A stretch of 64,000 nucleotides of DNA, from the NCBI GenBank assembly GCA_037783545.1, contig JBBELK010000366.1:1054001-1118000 (forward strand), in the 5' to 3' direction. This document shows positions 1 to 10,858 of this stretch, piece after piece; the first letter of the stretch is position 1, and every line of letters starts with the position of its first letter. Both the position numbers and the translations under genes were made by a program. Source of the DNA: Henricia sp. BOLD:AAB3569. Lineage: Eukaryota; Echinodermata; Asteroidea; Spinulosida; Echinasteridae. The notes beneath the pieces are model-generated. The model searched no databases. It was given only the letters and a program-made list of their open reading frames with translations, and was not told where the DNA came from.

Positions 1-174
1 GGTGTGAGATGAGCCGATAATTCCACAAGCGAATCCGGTGTCTCTCCAGACATTCTAAACAACCGTGCAGGATCCCTCGCCAACTCACCAGCGACATCTC
101 TCGGATGTATATCGTCTTGTCCAACAAAATCAGGAAAAAGGAGAGTGTATAGTTTCGGAACCGGCAAAGGTAAA
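1..174 (-). CDS. candidate host exon, partial at window edge
   Basis: On the minus strand a frame stays open from 174 to the window start, after a plausible acceptor (AG at 175-176 preceded by a T-rich stretch). It reads LPLPVPKLYTLLFPDFVG, then an acidic/polar segment ending ETPDSLVELSAHL, which looks like ordinary protein. I do not recognise a family. One other minus-strand frame is also open here, so the frame choice rests on composition only. The piece has no start or stop and would continue beyond the left edge. It could equally be an exon of an old transposon gene. Confidence 0.3.
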
Positions 175-520
175 CTAAATATGCAGCTGCATAAGAACAC
201 TTGAAACAAAGCTTTCAACGAATTCCAAAGAAAAGCTGTTTGTTCACCGAAGTTAATGCTTGTGGAATGATGAAAATCAAGGCGTAATAACAAAGCTTTA
301 TAAACGAAAATGCTGCAACGGGATCCATGGTTAATTTCACAGAAGAGCTCTGCAAGTACCAACACTTTTCACATGTGACCCGCTCTTCAACTCATTGAAG
401 GCCTATATAAAGATATAATATATATATATTAGTATAAGCCTAGAAAGTGAATATTCATTTATAATGCGCTGTACACGAACACAATGGGTGCAAAATGTGA
501 GCTTCAATAAAATTACAATC
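175..520. other. no gene seen
   Basis: AT-rich sequence with a short TA run near 415-432. No coding or repeat signal was recognised. Confidence 0.4.
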
Positions 521-596
521 TGGTGTCAACAATGTGATGTCTCTTTTTTTCGGGGAGCGGGGGAGGGGGTCGTGGGGGAAGGGGGTTTGGCCGGCG

Positions 597-657
597 TGCC
601 GCGGGGTGTTTGTTTTTGTTTTTCCCATGGGGAAAACAAAAACAAACCCCGCGGCAT
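597..657. repeat. perfect-like hairpin in repeat A
   Basis: The arms GCCGCGGGGTGTTTGTTTTT and their near reverse complement meet at CCCATGGG. The same hairpin recurs at about 3016-3079 in the inverted copy. It could extrude as a cruciform. Confidence 0.7.
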
Positions 658-1042
658 GCATGTGTGACTGTTTTGTTTTTCAAATATGAGTTGAAGCGTT
701 AACGTATAAGGGTCATTCATGTCAGACCAACGCACTTTTTTACCTTATGTCTTCCGATTTTGATAAAAATTGCTGTGCTTGTAGGTCCTAATGAGCAATG
801 AATGCACACCAATTTTTAGCCCGATCCGACCCACCATGTGCTCAGGGCAGACACCACAAAAATTTGACATTTTTAGATTGAAATACCACCCTTTTGGTAC
901 AAATATGTCAAAACCATGTCAATTTTCATCGAGTATATACAAATTTGGTATTAAAATAATGCGAATTGCATGCTCAAATCAATTCTTTTGTCAAAAATAA
1001 ATTTTGTAAAAAGTTGGTCACCGTACCTTTAATATGTTATCG

Positions 1043-1055
1043 TGACCTTTGACCC
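1043..1055 (-). promoter_or_regulatory. DR1 nuclear-receptor-like site in repeat A copy 1
   Basis: TGACCTTTGACCC is the reverse complement of GGGTCAAAGGTCA, two AGGTCA-type half-sites one base apart. This is the known DR1 layout bound by HNF4 and RXR-type receptors. Function is inferred from the motif only. Confidence 0.35.
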
Positions 1056-1313
1056 AATTTTTGTAATAATGTATCATTCCGAAAATCAACGAAATGAAAA
1101 TGACTTGATAGAACATGGCTTCCTCTATCATAATCCACTTAGAACAAATTAGGATCTTTAAAATGTGCAACTTTATTACTATTTTTGTACAGTTGGTAGG
1201 TTACAAATTAGTCAATTTATGTACTTTACATTAGAAATCCACTTACACAACTTACTCTTCTGTTTCAATTGTTTCAAAATTATTCTTGGTTGGTGAATTT
1301 CTCATTTTGAGGG

Positions 1314-1967
1314 CTAATACGAAATAATGGTTCGAAATTCCTGCATAATTTTGCGGATACTCCAACTCTTTGGTACAATTGTGAGAATCTGAAGCTTCTC
1401 GCTGCTTGTAGCAGTGACAAATTTTTCTTTCAATTTTTCCAAAATTTCATCGGAAGTTGAAGGTTGGGGAATTTGTTGAATTCCAAGCTGTGACGTCAAT
1501 CTGGTTTAAATTGCTTTGAACTTCTTTTGTTGGTACTTTGTATGACCAAGTTTTCTACGCACAATTGGAGTAACCCCAATTGTATGGATAGCCTGATTTA
1601 CAGATGAGAGTGATGAGGTGGCAGCCACTTCCTGAATGGGTGTCTGAGATGGGTAAGCTTGACTTGTTGATGGTTCATCAGATGAATCAGTACTTGGAGA
1701 CAGTACAGGTCCAGTACTTGATCTTATTGAAGACAGTTCCGGTTGTGGTACAGACACGCTGAAAATTGATGAACGACAGATGTGGCAGAGTTTCTTTCCA
1801 GGTATAAGACCAAGGTGTTGATGTTTTTGTGATTTTTCGAATGTTATTTTTTGCAACCCTTTGGCAGAGTGAAGGTTGTGAGGATAACAGCACCTCGATC
1901 CGCTGATTACTGCAATACAGCCTTCCAAATCGTCAGGAGTGTAACTTGCAGACTGTAGTTTTATATT
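1314..1967 (-). pseudogene. decayed transposon-associated ORF with CC..CxxC motif
   Basis: One minus-strand frame is open from about 1967 to 1314 except for a single TAA at 1506-1508. The N-terminal part has a cysteine/histidine pattern (RCCYPHNLH, then KLCHICR) that would suit a zinc-binding module. A Ser/Pro/Thr-rich linker follows, then a conserved-looking LGHTKYQQKKF stretch. After the stop comes TSSEKLQILTIVPKSWSIRK, an amphipathic segment. I recall similar architectures in invertebrate transposon-linked proteins but cannot name the family. It sits in the centre of the inverted repeat 521-3156, so it is probably that element's own gene. No ATG is visible at the 5' end, so the copy is truncated as well as interrupted. 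Confidence 0.5.
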
Positions 1968-2089
1968 GTTTCACAACAACCTGATCTGAGGCGCAGACAT
2001 TGCAATTCCTCATCATGCGGGCAGTGACGGGTGCAGATAATATTCAGTGTCATCAGAACATACTTCATTCAGGCGCTGTCCCACTGAAC

Positions 2090-3156
2090 ACTGAGACTGA
2101 GACATTGTGTCCAAAGAGAAGACTGTCTATGAGCAAAATTTTCCCAACTGTTGTAGAATCTGTTAAGAACTTAATTACAGATGCTAAATTGCAAGCCTTG
2201 TGTGTTGACTGATGCATGAATTATAGCGCCCTCAAGTGTCATGTTTTGTCCAGTCAATAACAAAATATAGTGCAGGACTGTAGTGTTAGCACAACTCAGA
2301 GGCCTTATATTCTGGTGATACAGTTTCCTTAAAATCAGAAGGTAGAATTTTGCTTTTTCTGGCTTGTTCTTCATATATTTACAAATCTAGTTTAATTTTA
2401 GTAACTTTAGAAACAGAAGATTGAGTTGTGTTAGTGGATTTCTAATGTAAAGTATATAAACTGACTAATTTGTAACCTACCAACTGTACAAAAATAGTCA
2501 TAAAGTTGCAAATTTTAAAGATCCCAATTTGTTCTATTATTCTGATAGAGGAAGACATGCTATATCAAGTCAATTTCATTTCGTTGATTTTCGGAATGAT
2601 ACATTATTACAAAAATTGGGTCAAAGGTCACGATAACATATTAAAGGTCACGGTACCCTACTTTTTACAAAATTTATTGTTGACAAAAGAATTGATTTGA
2701 GCATGTAATTCTCATTATTTTAATACCAAATTTGCATATACTCGATGAAAATTGACATGGTTTTGACATATTTGTACCAAAAGGGTGGTATTTCAATCTA
2801 AAAATGTCAAATTTTTGTGGTGTCTGCCCTGAGCACATGGTGGGTCGGATCGGGCTAAAAATTGGTGTGCATTCATTGCTCATTAGGACCTACAAGCACA
2901 GCAATTTTTATCAAAATCGGAAGACATAAGGTAAAAAAGTGCGTTGGTCTGACATGGAATGACCCTTATACGTTAACGCTTCAACTCATATTTGAAAAAC
3001 AAAACAGTCACACATGCATGCCGCGGGGTTTGTTTTTGTTTTCCCCATGGGAAAAACAAAAACAAACACCCCGCGGCACGCCGGCCAAACCCCCTTCCCC
3101 CACGACCCCCTCCCCCGCTCCCCGAAAAAAAAGAGACATCACATTGTTGACACCAG
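2090..3156 (-). repeat. repeat family A, copy 2 (inverted)
   Basis: The part 2411-3156 is the reverse complement of copy 1. The part 2090-2410 is the reverse complement of 3926-4250, so copies 2 and 3 also form a larger inverted repeat centred near 3290-3380. The GC-rich hairpin lies at about 3016-3079. Confidence 0.75.
2618..2630 (+). promoter_or_regulatory. DR1-like site in repeat A copy 2
   Basis: GGGTCAAAGGTCA, identical to the site in the other copies. The adjacent palindromic site of copies 4 and 5 is degraded here (AGGTCACGGTACCCT). Confidence 0.35.
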
Positions 3157-3381
3157 AAAATTGACATGGTTTTGACATATTTGTACCAAAAGGGTGGTAT
3201 TTTACAGCAATTTTTATCAAAATCGGAAGACATAAGGTAAAAAAGTGCGTTGGTCTGACATGGAATGACCCATAATGGAATGTACAACGGTCTGGTTCGT
3301 AGATGCCTTTCATATGGGTATGAGCTGAACCGTTGACGTGCATCGGAATTTATGTAGAACGGTCTAGTTCGTAGATGGGTC
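3157..3381. repeat. partial repeat A fragment plus 72-bp repeat unit
   Basis: 3157-3283 repeats the central part of family A. 3284-3378 holds about 1.3 copies of the 72-bp unit (CTGAACCGTTGACGTGCATC) that is expanded at 5189-5440 and 6668-7280. Confidence 0.7.
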
Positions 3382-4250
3382 ATTCTATTTCAGACCAACG
3401 CACTTTTTTACCTTATGTCTTCCGATTTTGATAAAAATTGCTGTGCTTATAGGTCCTGATGAGCAATGAATGCACACCAATTTTTAGCCCGATCCGACCT
3501 ACCATGTGGTCAGGGCAGACACCACAAGAAAATGACATTTTTAGAGTAAAATACCACCCTTTTGGTACAAATATGTCAAAACCATGTCAATTTTCATCGA
3601 GTATATGCAAATTTGGTATTAAAATAATGACAATTGCATGCTCAAATCAATTCTTTTGTCAAAAATAAATTTTGTAAAAAGTAGGTCACCGTACCTTTAA
3701 TATGTTATCGTGACCTTTGACCCAATTTTTGTAATAATGTATCATTCCGAAAATCAACGAAATTAAAATGACTTGATAGAGCATGTCTTCTTCTATCAGA
3801 ATCCACTTAGAACAAATTGGGATCTTTAAAATTTGCAACTTTATAACTATTTTTGTACAGTTGGTAGGTTACAAATTAGTCAATTTATATACTTTACATT
3901 AGAAATCCACTAACACAACTCAATCGTTACTAAAATTAAACTAGATTTGTAAATGTATAAAGAACAAGCCAGAAAAAGGAAAATTCTACATTCTGATTTT
4001 AAGGAAACTGTATCACCAGAATATCTGGCCTCTGAGTTGTGCTAACACTACAGCCCTGCACTATTTGTTATTGACTGGACAAAACATGACATTTGAGGGC
4101 GCTATAATTCATGCATCAATCAACACACAAGGCTTGCAATTTAGCATCTGTAATTCAAGTTCTTAACAGATTCTACAACAGTTGGGGAAATTTTGCTCAT
4201 AGACAGTCTTCTCTTTGGACTAGGTGACACAATGTCTCAGTCTCTGTGTG
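3382..4250 (+). repeat. repeat family A, copy 3
   Basis: Direct copy of 690-1260 followed by 3926-4250, which is the inverse of 2090-2410. The short open frames in 3926-4250 are shared with copy 2 and show no protein similarity I recognise. Confidence 0.75.
3711..3723 (-). promoter_or_regulatory. DR1-like site in repeat A copy 3
   Basis: TGACCTTTGACCC, the reverse complement of a DR1 element. Part of the repeat and conserved in all five copies. Confidence 0.35.
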
Positions 4251-4639
4251 ACAGCGCCTGAATGAAGTCATCCCGAGATATCAGGGAATTTCCAATCTGC
4301 AAAGCGACGTAACAATACCCCGAGGAAACCCACGCAAATCTGTGGACTGAGCCGGCTGTTGTCTTGAGCCAACTCACGCCCGAGTCATTTTGATGTAATT
4401 TAATCAATTCGGTCACGTTATGCCGAAATAAAACCATTTCTATACTTTCCAGAAATTGTATTGGGTTCTGTTCCTTATGACTGTCCCATTCCTACCAAAC
4501 TTTCAAACGACGATCTTATTTACTCCGCAGTTTTTCAAATGAATAACAGGGATGCATGCTGACGAATGTAATGGAACGGATTCCCCAGTATGCTTTAAAT
4601 AGGAGCCAATCGTCGACGCGGACAATAATTTTAGTAACA

Positions 4640-5194
4640 ATTGAAACAGAACAGTAAGTTGGGATTTCTAATGTAAAGTATATAAATTGACTAATTTGTA
4701 ACCTACCAACTGTACAAAAATAGTCATAAAGTTGCAAATTTTAAAGATCCCAATTTGTTCTAAGTGGATTCTGATAGTGGAAGACATGCTCTATCAAGTC
4801 ATTTTCATTTCGTTGATTTTCGGAATGATACATTATTACAAAAATTGGGTCAAAGGTCACGATGACATATTAAAGGTCACGGTGACCTACTTTTGAAAAT
4901 AATATTTTTGACAAAAGAATTTATTTGAGCATACAATTCTCATTATTTTAATACCAAATTTGCATATACTCGATGAAAATTGACATGGTTTTGACATATT
5001 TGTACCAAAAGGGTGGTATTTCAGTCTAAAAATGTCAGATTTTTGTGGTGTCTGCCCTGAGCACATGGTAGGTCGGATCGGGCTAAAAATTGGTGTGCAT
5101 TCAATGCTCATTAGGACCTACAAGCACAGCAATTTTTATCAAAATCGGAAGACATCAGGTAAAAAAGTGCGTTGGTCTGACATGGAATGACCCA
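4640..5194 (-). repeat. repeat family A, copy 4
   Basis: Inverted copy within tandem unit 1. It carries both the DR1 and an intact palindromic half-site pair. Confidence 0.75.
4847..4888 (+). promoter_or_regulatory. DR1 plus palindromic ERE-like site in repeat A copy 4
   Basis: GGGTCAAAGGTCA at 4847-4859 is a DR1. AGGTCACGGTGACCT at 4874-4888 is a perfect inverted repeat with 3-bp spacer, the consensus layout of an estrogen-receptor-type element. Binding is an inference from sequence. Confidence 0.4.
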
Positions 5195-5440
5195 GATGCC
5201 CTTTCATATGGGTATGAGCTGACCCGTTGACGTGCATCGGAATTTAGGTAGAACGGTCTGGTTCGTAGATGCCGTTCATATGGGTATGAGCTGAACCGTT
5301 GACGTGCATCGGAATTTAGGTAGAATGGTCTGGTTCGCAGATGCCTTTCATATGGGTATGAGCTGAACCGTTGACGTGCATCGGCATTTAGGTAGAACAG
5401 TCTGGTTCGTAGATGCCGTTCATATGGGTATGAGCTTTGA
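5189..5440. repeat. 72-bp minisatellite, about 3.5 units
   Basis: Units contain CATATGGGTATGAGCTGAAC, CGTTGACGTGCATCGG and GAACGGTCTGGTTCGTAGATG. Unit length is 72 bp. The array is expanded to about 8.5 units in the second duplication copy. Confidence 0.8.
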
Positions 5441-5553
5441 CAAAGTGCCGCCATTTTGAATTATTTAACAAAGTGGTGGTTGTGGATGTAACTCGGAAAC
5501 CGTGTTCCTCAACTTCATAGAATGACCTGCTGCAAGATCAGCGCGAGAGAGAT

Positions 5554-5889
5554 ATGAGATATGCTATTATAGGCAATCCTGCCGAGAGGAGAAGACGATT
5601 TCTTCAGAACCAACAACCTCCGCCGTTGCCGCCTCAACCAAACCAACCCGGACCGCTTCAGCCGTCGCCTCGACCGAACCAGCCCGCTCCGCCTCGGCCG
5701 AACCAGCCCGCTCCGCCTCGGCCCAACCAGCCCGCTCCGCCGCCGCCTCAGCCCAACCAGCACGCTCCGCCGCCGCCTCGGCCCAACCATCCCGCTCCGC
5801 CGCCGCCTCAACCCAACCAGCCCGCACCGCCGCCGCCTCCTCAACCCAACCAGCCCGCACCGTACCGCCGCCGAGTCATTTTGATGTAA
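5554..5889 (+). CDS. proline-rich reading frame (doubtful gene)
   Basis: ATG-started frame of 111 codons. A short non-repetitive head (MRYAIIGNPAERRRRFLQNQ) is followed by a proline-rich 10-residue repeat of the type PNQPAPPPPQ, encoded by a 30-bp GC-rich minisatellite. The last residues (VILM) come from the next tandem unit, so the stop is fortuitous. The second copy at 7396 has a TAG in the repeat. The head might be the first exon of a transposon gene, but a non-coding minisatellite explains the rest equally well. Confidence 0.2.
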   Translation: MRYAIIGNPAERRRRFLQNQQPPPLPPQPNQPGPLQPSPRPNQPAPPRPNQPAPPRPNQPAPPPPQPNQHAPPPPRPNHPAPPPPQPNQPAPPPPPQPNQPAPYRRRVILM

Positions 5890-6119
5890 TCAATTCGGTC
5901 ACGTTATGCCGAAATAAAACCATTTCTATACTTTCCAGAAATTGTATTGGGTTCTGTTCCTTATGACTGTCCCATTCCTACCAAACTTTCAAACGACGAT
6001 CTTATTTACTCCGCAGTTTTTCAAATTAATAACAGGGATGCATGCTGACGAATGTAATGGAACGGATTCCCCAGTATGCTTTAAATAGGAGCCAATCGTC
6101 GACGCGGACAATAATTTTA

Positions 6120-6670
6120 GTAACAATTGAAACAGAACAGTAAGTTGGGATTTCTAATGTAAAGTATATAAATTGACTAATTTGTAACCTACCAACTGTA
6201 CAAAAATAGTCATAAAGTTGCAAATTTTAAAGATCCCAATTTGTTCTAAGTGGATTCTGATAGTGGAAGACATGCTCTATCAAGTCATTTTCATTTCGTT
6301 GATTTTTGGAATGATACATTATTACAAAAATTGGGTCAAAGGTCACGATGACATATTAAAGGTCACGGTGACCTACTTTTGAAAATAATATTTTTGACAA
6401 AAAAATTTATTTGAGCATGCAATTCTCATTATTTTAATACCAAATTTGCATATACTCGATGAAAATTGACATGGTTTTGACATATTTGTACCAAAAGGGT
6501 GGTATTTCAGTCTAAAAATGTCAGATTTTTGTGGTGTCTGTCCTGAGCACATGGTAGGTCGGATCGGGCTAAAAATTGGTGTGCATTCAATGCTCATTAG
6601 GACCTACAAGCACAGCAATTTTTATCAAAATCGGTAAAAAAGTGCGTTGGTCTGACATGGAATGACCCAG
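6120..6670 (-). repeat. repeat family A, copy 5
   Basis: Inverted copy in tandem unit 2, nearly identical to copy 4. Confidence 0.75.
6333..6374 (+). promoter_or_regulatory. DR1 plus palindromic ERE-like site in repeat A copy 5
   Basis: GGGTCAAAGGTCA at 6333-6345 and AGGTCACGGTGACCT at 6360-6374, the same pair as in copy 4. Confidence 0.4.
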
Positions 6671-7280
6671 ATGCCCTCTCATATGGGTATGAGCTGACCC
6701 GTTGACGTGCATCGGAATTTAGGTAGAACGGTCTGGTTGGTAGATGCCTTTCATATGGGTAGCTGAACCGTTGACGTGCATCGGAATTTATGTAGAACGG
6801 TCTGGTTCGTAGATGCCTTTTAAGTGTGACATATGGGTATGAACTGAACCGTTGACGTGCATCGGAATTTAGGTAGAACGGTCTGGTTCGTAGATGCCTT
6901 TCATATGGGTATGAGCTGAACCGTTGACGTGCATCGGAATTTAGGTAGAACGGTCTGGTTCTTAGATGCCTTTCATATGGGTATGGGCTGAACCGTTGAC
7001 GTGCATCGGAATTTATGTAGAACGGTCTGGTTCGTAGATGCCCTTTCATATGGGTATGAGCTGACCCGTTGACGTGCATCGGAATTTAGGTAGAACGGTC
7101 TGGTTCGTAGATGCCGTTCATATGGGTATGAGCTGAACCGTTAACGTGCATCGGAATTTAGGTAGAATGGTCTGGTTCGCAGATGCCTTTCATATGGGTA
7201 TGAGCTGAACCGTTGACGTGCATCAGCATTTAGGTAGAACAGTCTGGTTCGTAGATGCCGTTCATATGGGTATGAGCTTT
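6668..7280. repeat. 72-bp minisatellite, about 8.5 units
   Basis: Same unit as 5189-5440. One unit is interrupted near 6820-6835 by a short extra segment (TTTTAAGTGTGA). The reading frames seen through it on the minus strand are produced by the 72-bp (24-codon) periodicity. Confidence 0.8.
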
Positions 7281-7395
7281 GACAAAGTGCCGCCATTTTG
7301 AATTATTTAACAAAGTGGTGGTTGTGGATGTAACTCGGAAACCGTGTTTCTCAACTTCATAGAATGACCTGCTGCAAGATCAGCGCGAGAGAGAT

Positions 7396-7524
7396 ATGAG
7401 ATGTGCTGTTATAGGCAATCCTGCCGAGAGGAGAAGACGATTTCTTCAGAACCAACAACCTCCGCCGTTGCCGCCTCAAGCAAACCAACCCGGACCGCTT
7501 CAGCCGCCGCCTCGACCGAACTAG
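7396..7524 (+). pseudogene. second copy of the proline-rich frame, stopped
   Basis: Equivalent to 5554-5889. The head matches with few substitutions (MRCAVIGNPAERRRRF), but a CAG to TAG change ends the frame at 7522-7524 inside the repeat. Confidence 0.3.
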
Positions 7525-7690
7525 CCCGCTCCGCCTCGGCCCGACCAGCCCGCTCCGCCGCCGCCTCAGCCCAACCAGCCCGCTCCGCCGCCGCCTCGGC
7601 CCAACCATACCGCTCCGCCGCCGCCTCAACACAACCAGCCCGCACCGCCGCCGCCTCCTCAACCCAACCAGCCCGCACCGTACCGCCGCC

Positions 7691-8345
7691 GCCTCAAGGG
7701 GGTAATATTCCACTGCCAAGGCGGGAGCCCGGTAGGCTTCCGCTCCACGAGGTTATTAGGAGGAGTCACGAGGCGTTTTATGGCTATGTTAGTCGCACTC
7801 TATACCACAAGTCACAGAGGAACTCATGCAAACAATGCGGTTGTTCGGTGATTATATCGCAAATGAAAACATTAACCGACCGCACGAAAATGAAAACTAA
7901 GACGGATTGCATAATTATTTAGTAAACTTTTAAAAACAGGAACGGCATTAAAGGAGCATGACCAGGGTTTCTGGAAAATAGTTTTCGATGTAACTTACCA
8001 ATATTATCAAGTAACTCTCATACACACCTCCCATGTCCAAAAAACCCGAAAACATTCGCGATTTCCAGTAAAAAATTGAACAAAACTATCGAGTCGGATT
8101 TCAGCGATAAACTTTGCATGAAGCCCGCCCTCTACAGTCTGAATACGCGCAATCACGCTGAAGTCTTGACTCATGCATATGTATGTTCACCTTCGTAGTT
8201 CTTTTAGTCTTGATATTTAATTTGTTTACATTAAATAATTTATTTAACAAAATGTGTAACGTATAAATTGTACTTGTCCTTGAAAATATTTTTCTTGATC
8301 AGCTAAGCAACACAAAATGAAGAAAAATTAATTATATGTACGTCT
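7691..8345. other. no gene seen
   Basis: Single-copy AT-rich sequence after the duplication. A frame opened by the minisatellite continues to 7922 without recognisable protein. Confidence 0.4.
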
Positions 8346-8473
8346 CCGGTTCCATGTGGTTTACATGGAGCCGGAACATCGCTAGACTGGTCCCCCTGTC
8401 CATGTGCGCTACGCTGCTCTCGCTCATATACGACGAGGGGGAAGTAAATATGTGGACAGGGGAACCAGTCTAG
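8346..8473. repeat. two adjacent hairpins, MITE-like
   Basis: 8346-8374 is a hairpin with arms CCGGTTCCATGT and ACATGGAGCCGG. 8382-8473 has arms CTAGACTGGTCCCCCTGTCC and the matching reverse complement, around a 45-bp centre. This suggests a small inverted-repeat element. I found no clear target duplication. Confidence 0.55.
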
Positions 8474-9870
8474 GTCCACGCATGGTCTCAGGGTCAACAG
8501 TCAAACCTCAATATTTATTAAATATTTCGATATTTTCTCACCCACAAAAAAATGACACTTATAAATCTTACATTTATAAAAAGGTTTATAGACAAAATAT
8601 ATTATTTATTTCAATAAAAGTGATAAACTGAACTGAAAATGTGTACGTTATTTTTATCAATAAGATAAATTCTTATTTAGATGTCGATTGAGGGCGCTAG
8701 TCATGTAAATCGAAATCGCATTATAGACGAAACCGGCCGTTGATCCTAGAAAATTAAGTTTACAAATAAGCGGTGGATTTTCGACGATATCCCCGGAAAT
8801 ATGCGGCCTAGAAACGCGGGAGTTTCAGTTTCGTAATCAAAAAGTTATAACGGATGTTACGATATGAAAATCTCATGACCCATAAGGTAAGTCCCGGGGA
8901 GTTATGGGTAAAAAAAGTGATCTGGACACACTCCTTTAATTAACGAAACAATAGTTTGACAAACGGCTTTGTAGACATTTTAGCCACACAGATGCAGTAA
9001 TATATCAGAAAACATGTAAAATTAATTACTTTTTGTGTATGTATAAATGAATAAATGTTAGTTTATAACGTTTACAAAACGCCTTTAATTGGCAATTTCT
9101 GCAACAAAGGTACACTTTAAAAAAACAACCATCATGTGGTGTTTGTTACCATTATTTAACAGTTTTAATCTGGTTTTTTTTCTTGTCATCTCGTGAAGTA
9201 AAATGTTGGGAAACTTAAAATGACGTAGTGGTGATTTACGCTCTGGTTTGTTGTAATTTACATTACGTAAATCTGAATAAATCATCCGGAAATTTTCAAA
9301 AATTCCACTTTGTCTTTGCTTTGTGTGATTTGTTATAACAATGAATATAGTTGCAGTTGATTTTGCTCGTACCCACCATTCTTACAGAGCCTCGGATCGG
9401 GTGAATGTGCTTGCCAAATTTTCATGAAGGAAACACGTCACCCGTAGTAGCTCGAAGCTCCAGACGCGCGGAGAATTGTAGGTTGCTTGCTGCCAGCCAA
9501 ATAATAAATCGTATGCTAATGCTTGTGTACGTCCAGCGCAAAAATCAAATTTACGAATGAAATAAGTGTACTTTGTGCAAAACTTGCCTCGGGGAGGTGG
9601 TGTGCGTTTACAAGAAAATGAGGTGACCCTGTCGTCGGGTGTTGCATAAAATTTGGCCAATAAGAGCGGAAACATATTAGACCACCCTAGCTTCCATACA
9701 TGCACCATTACACTAGTTTGGCATATAATATTCATATATGAATATTAAATCGGGGCGTGTCGCAATGCGCGTGTATGATTGGAGGGCTTTCGTGTAAACT
9801 GTCTCTATTGTCTGCCGGGAAATTTGATTGGATAGTCGTCGTCTACGGTTACTGCACGAAAGAACACTAA
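8474..9870. other. no gene seen
   Basis: AT-rich, with many stops in all frames. The 117-codon minus frame 9382-9735 has no recognisable domain. Confidence 0.4.
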
Positions 9871-10109
9871 TATAACGGGGACGGCCAAGAACTGCCTAGG
9901 CTCGAATCTCCCGGCAAACAGGCTACAAAACAGCCCGACATATTACAAATTGCGTCTGTACAACACCAAAATTAAAGGGTGTATTAAAGGGGACAGGCTA
10001 AGAACTGCCAAGACTCAAATCGCCCGGCGAAAACGCGAACCGAGGCTACATAAAAGCCCGACGTCTTTCAAAATTGCAACTGTATGTGGACGTCCCGAAA
10101 ATTGGGTGT
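9871..10109 (+). repeat. imperfect tandem duplication, about 115-bp units
   Basis: GGGGACGGCCAAGAACTGCC near 9877 and GGGGACAGGCTAAGAACTGC near 9990 open two similar blocks. Each continues with a CCCGGC word, a GGCTAC word, AGCCCGAC and a closing GGGTGT. They have diverged by several indels. Confidence 0.6.
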
Positions 10110-10858
10110 TATAGAGGCCTGCTGCTGCCGCAGCTGAGCTGGGCCCGATATTAGTGAAAAAATGGGACCTATGGAATTTTGTTCCAATTAAAAATGTAAT
10201 TTACACGAGTTTCTAATCATGTATACATAGATTAATTATACTAAATGAAACAAGCAATTAAGTGATTATACTAATTAAATTACAGTTAAAGTCGTTATAA
10301 ATACTGCTCCTTTAGGTCCATCTCCCATGCGCGTTGAAGCTTGTACGTCCGTTGTGGATCCAGTGATGGTACTCGTATACGCGTAGTCGTCGAGTTAAAA
10401 CATTTGTCTTGGTTTTTGCTACTCAGGTTGCAGCGCTGACCATGTGTCTGGCGTATGATTACAGGTGGTTGTTGAACAAGGTGAATCTGTGTGGGCATTA
10501 CTGTGTGTGTGTGTGACTGCATGTAGAATGATCGGAAAACAGAACTGTAACACCGAGAAGAAAGATACAATGCGAATTGCACTCCTTAGCCTATATAGGA
10601 AGGAGCATTGCCTTTTTGGTGCGTAACAAAGCATTACGCAAGAGCTCAATTGAATGCACCTGCCGTTATTGAACGCACCTGTCGTTCGATAACGAAAAGA
10701 AATTTCATAACTTACCCAAAATAAGCCCCCCAATATTTGTACAATATGACATCCCTGCATTACTGGCCCTTTACTCAAAGATAACTGTCGGCCCTGAAAC
10801 ATGAATACCTGTGAGTTTTCTCCAATGAATCTGCGATAGCGTGTGAGGCATAGCAACA
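10110..10858. other. no gene seen; short (GT)n run
   Basis: A 14-bp GT run lies near 10501-10515. Otherwise single-copy sequence with no supported gene. Confidence 0.4.

Larger units (their letters stand above)
521..1267 (+). repeat. dispersed repeat family A, copy 1 (left arm of a long inverted repeat)
   Basis: This segment recurs inverted at 2411-3156 and 4640-5194 and 6120-6670, and direct at 3382-3925. Copies share the same block order: a GC-rich hairpin (only in the longer copies), a block containing GACCAACGCACTTTTTTACC, a block with GGGCAGACACCACA, a DR1 motif and a closing block with GTAGGTTACAAATTAGTCAA. With 2411-3156 it forms an inverted repeat of about 0.75-kb arms around a 1.1-kb centre holding a decayed ORF, like a foldback or long-TIR DNA transposon. 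A short open frame inside the repeat recurs in every copy because the DNA is repeated, not because it is shown to be coding. Confidence 0.75.
4380..5867 (+). repeat. 1.5-kb tandem duplication, unit 1
   Basis: Starts at GAGTCATTTTGATGTAAT and runs to the GCCGCC just before the same words recur at 5868. Block order is: ATTCGGTCACGTTATGCCG block, inverted repeat A copy, 72-bp repeats, a conserved leader, and a proline-rich 30-bp minisatellite. Unit 2 follows directly. Identity by eye is very high, so the duplication is recent. Confidence 0.8.
5868..7690 (+). repeat. 1.5-kb tandem duplication, unit 2 (expanded)
   Basis: Same block order as unit 1. About 330 bp longer because the 72-bp array grew, and slightly diverged in the proline-rich minisatellite. 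Confidence 0.8.

Noticed and set aside
6597..7079. 160-codon minus frame with a repeated RTRPFYLNSDARQRFSSYPY peptide
   Set aside because: The 72-bp minisatellite is 24 codons long, so one frame stays open by periodicity.
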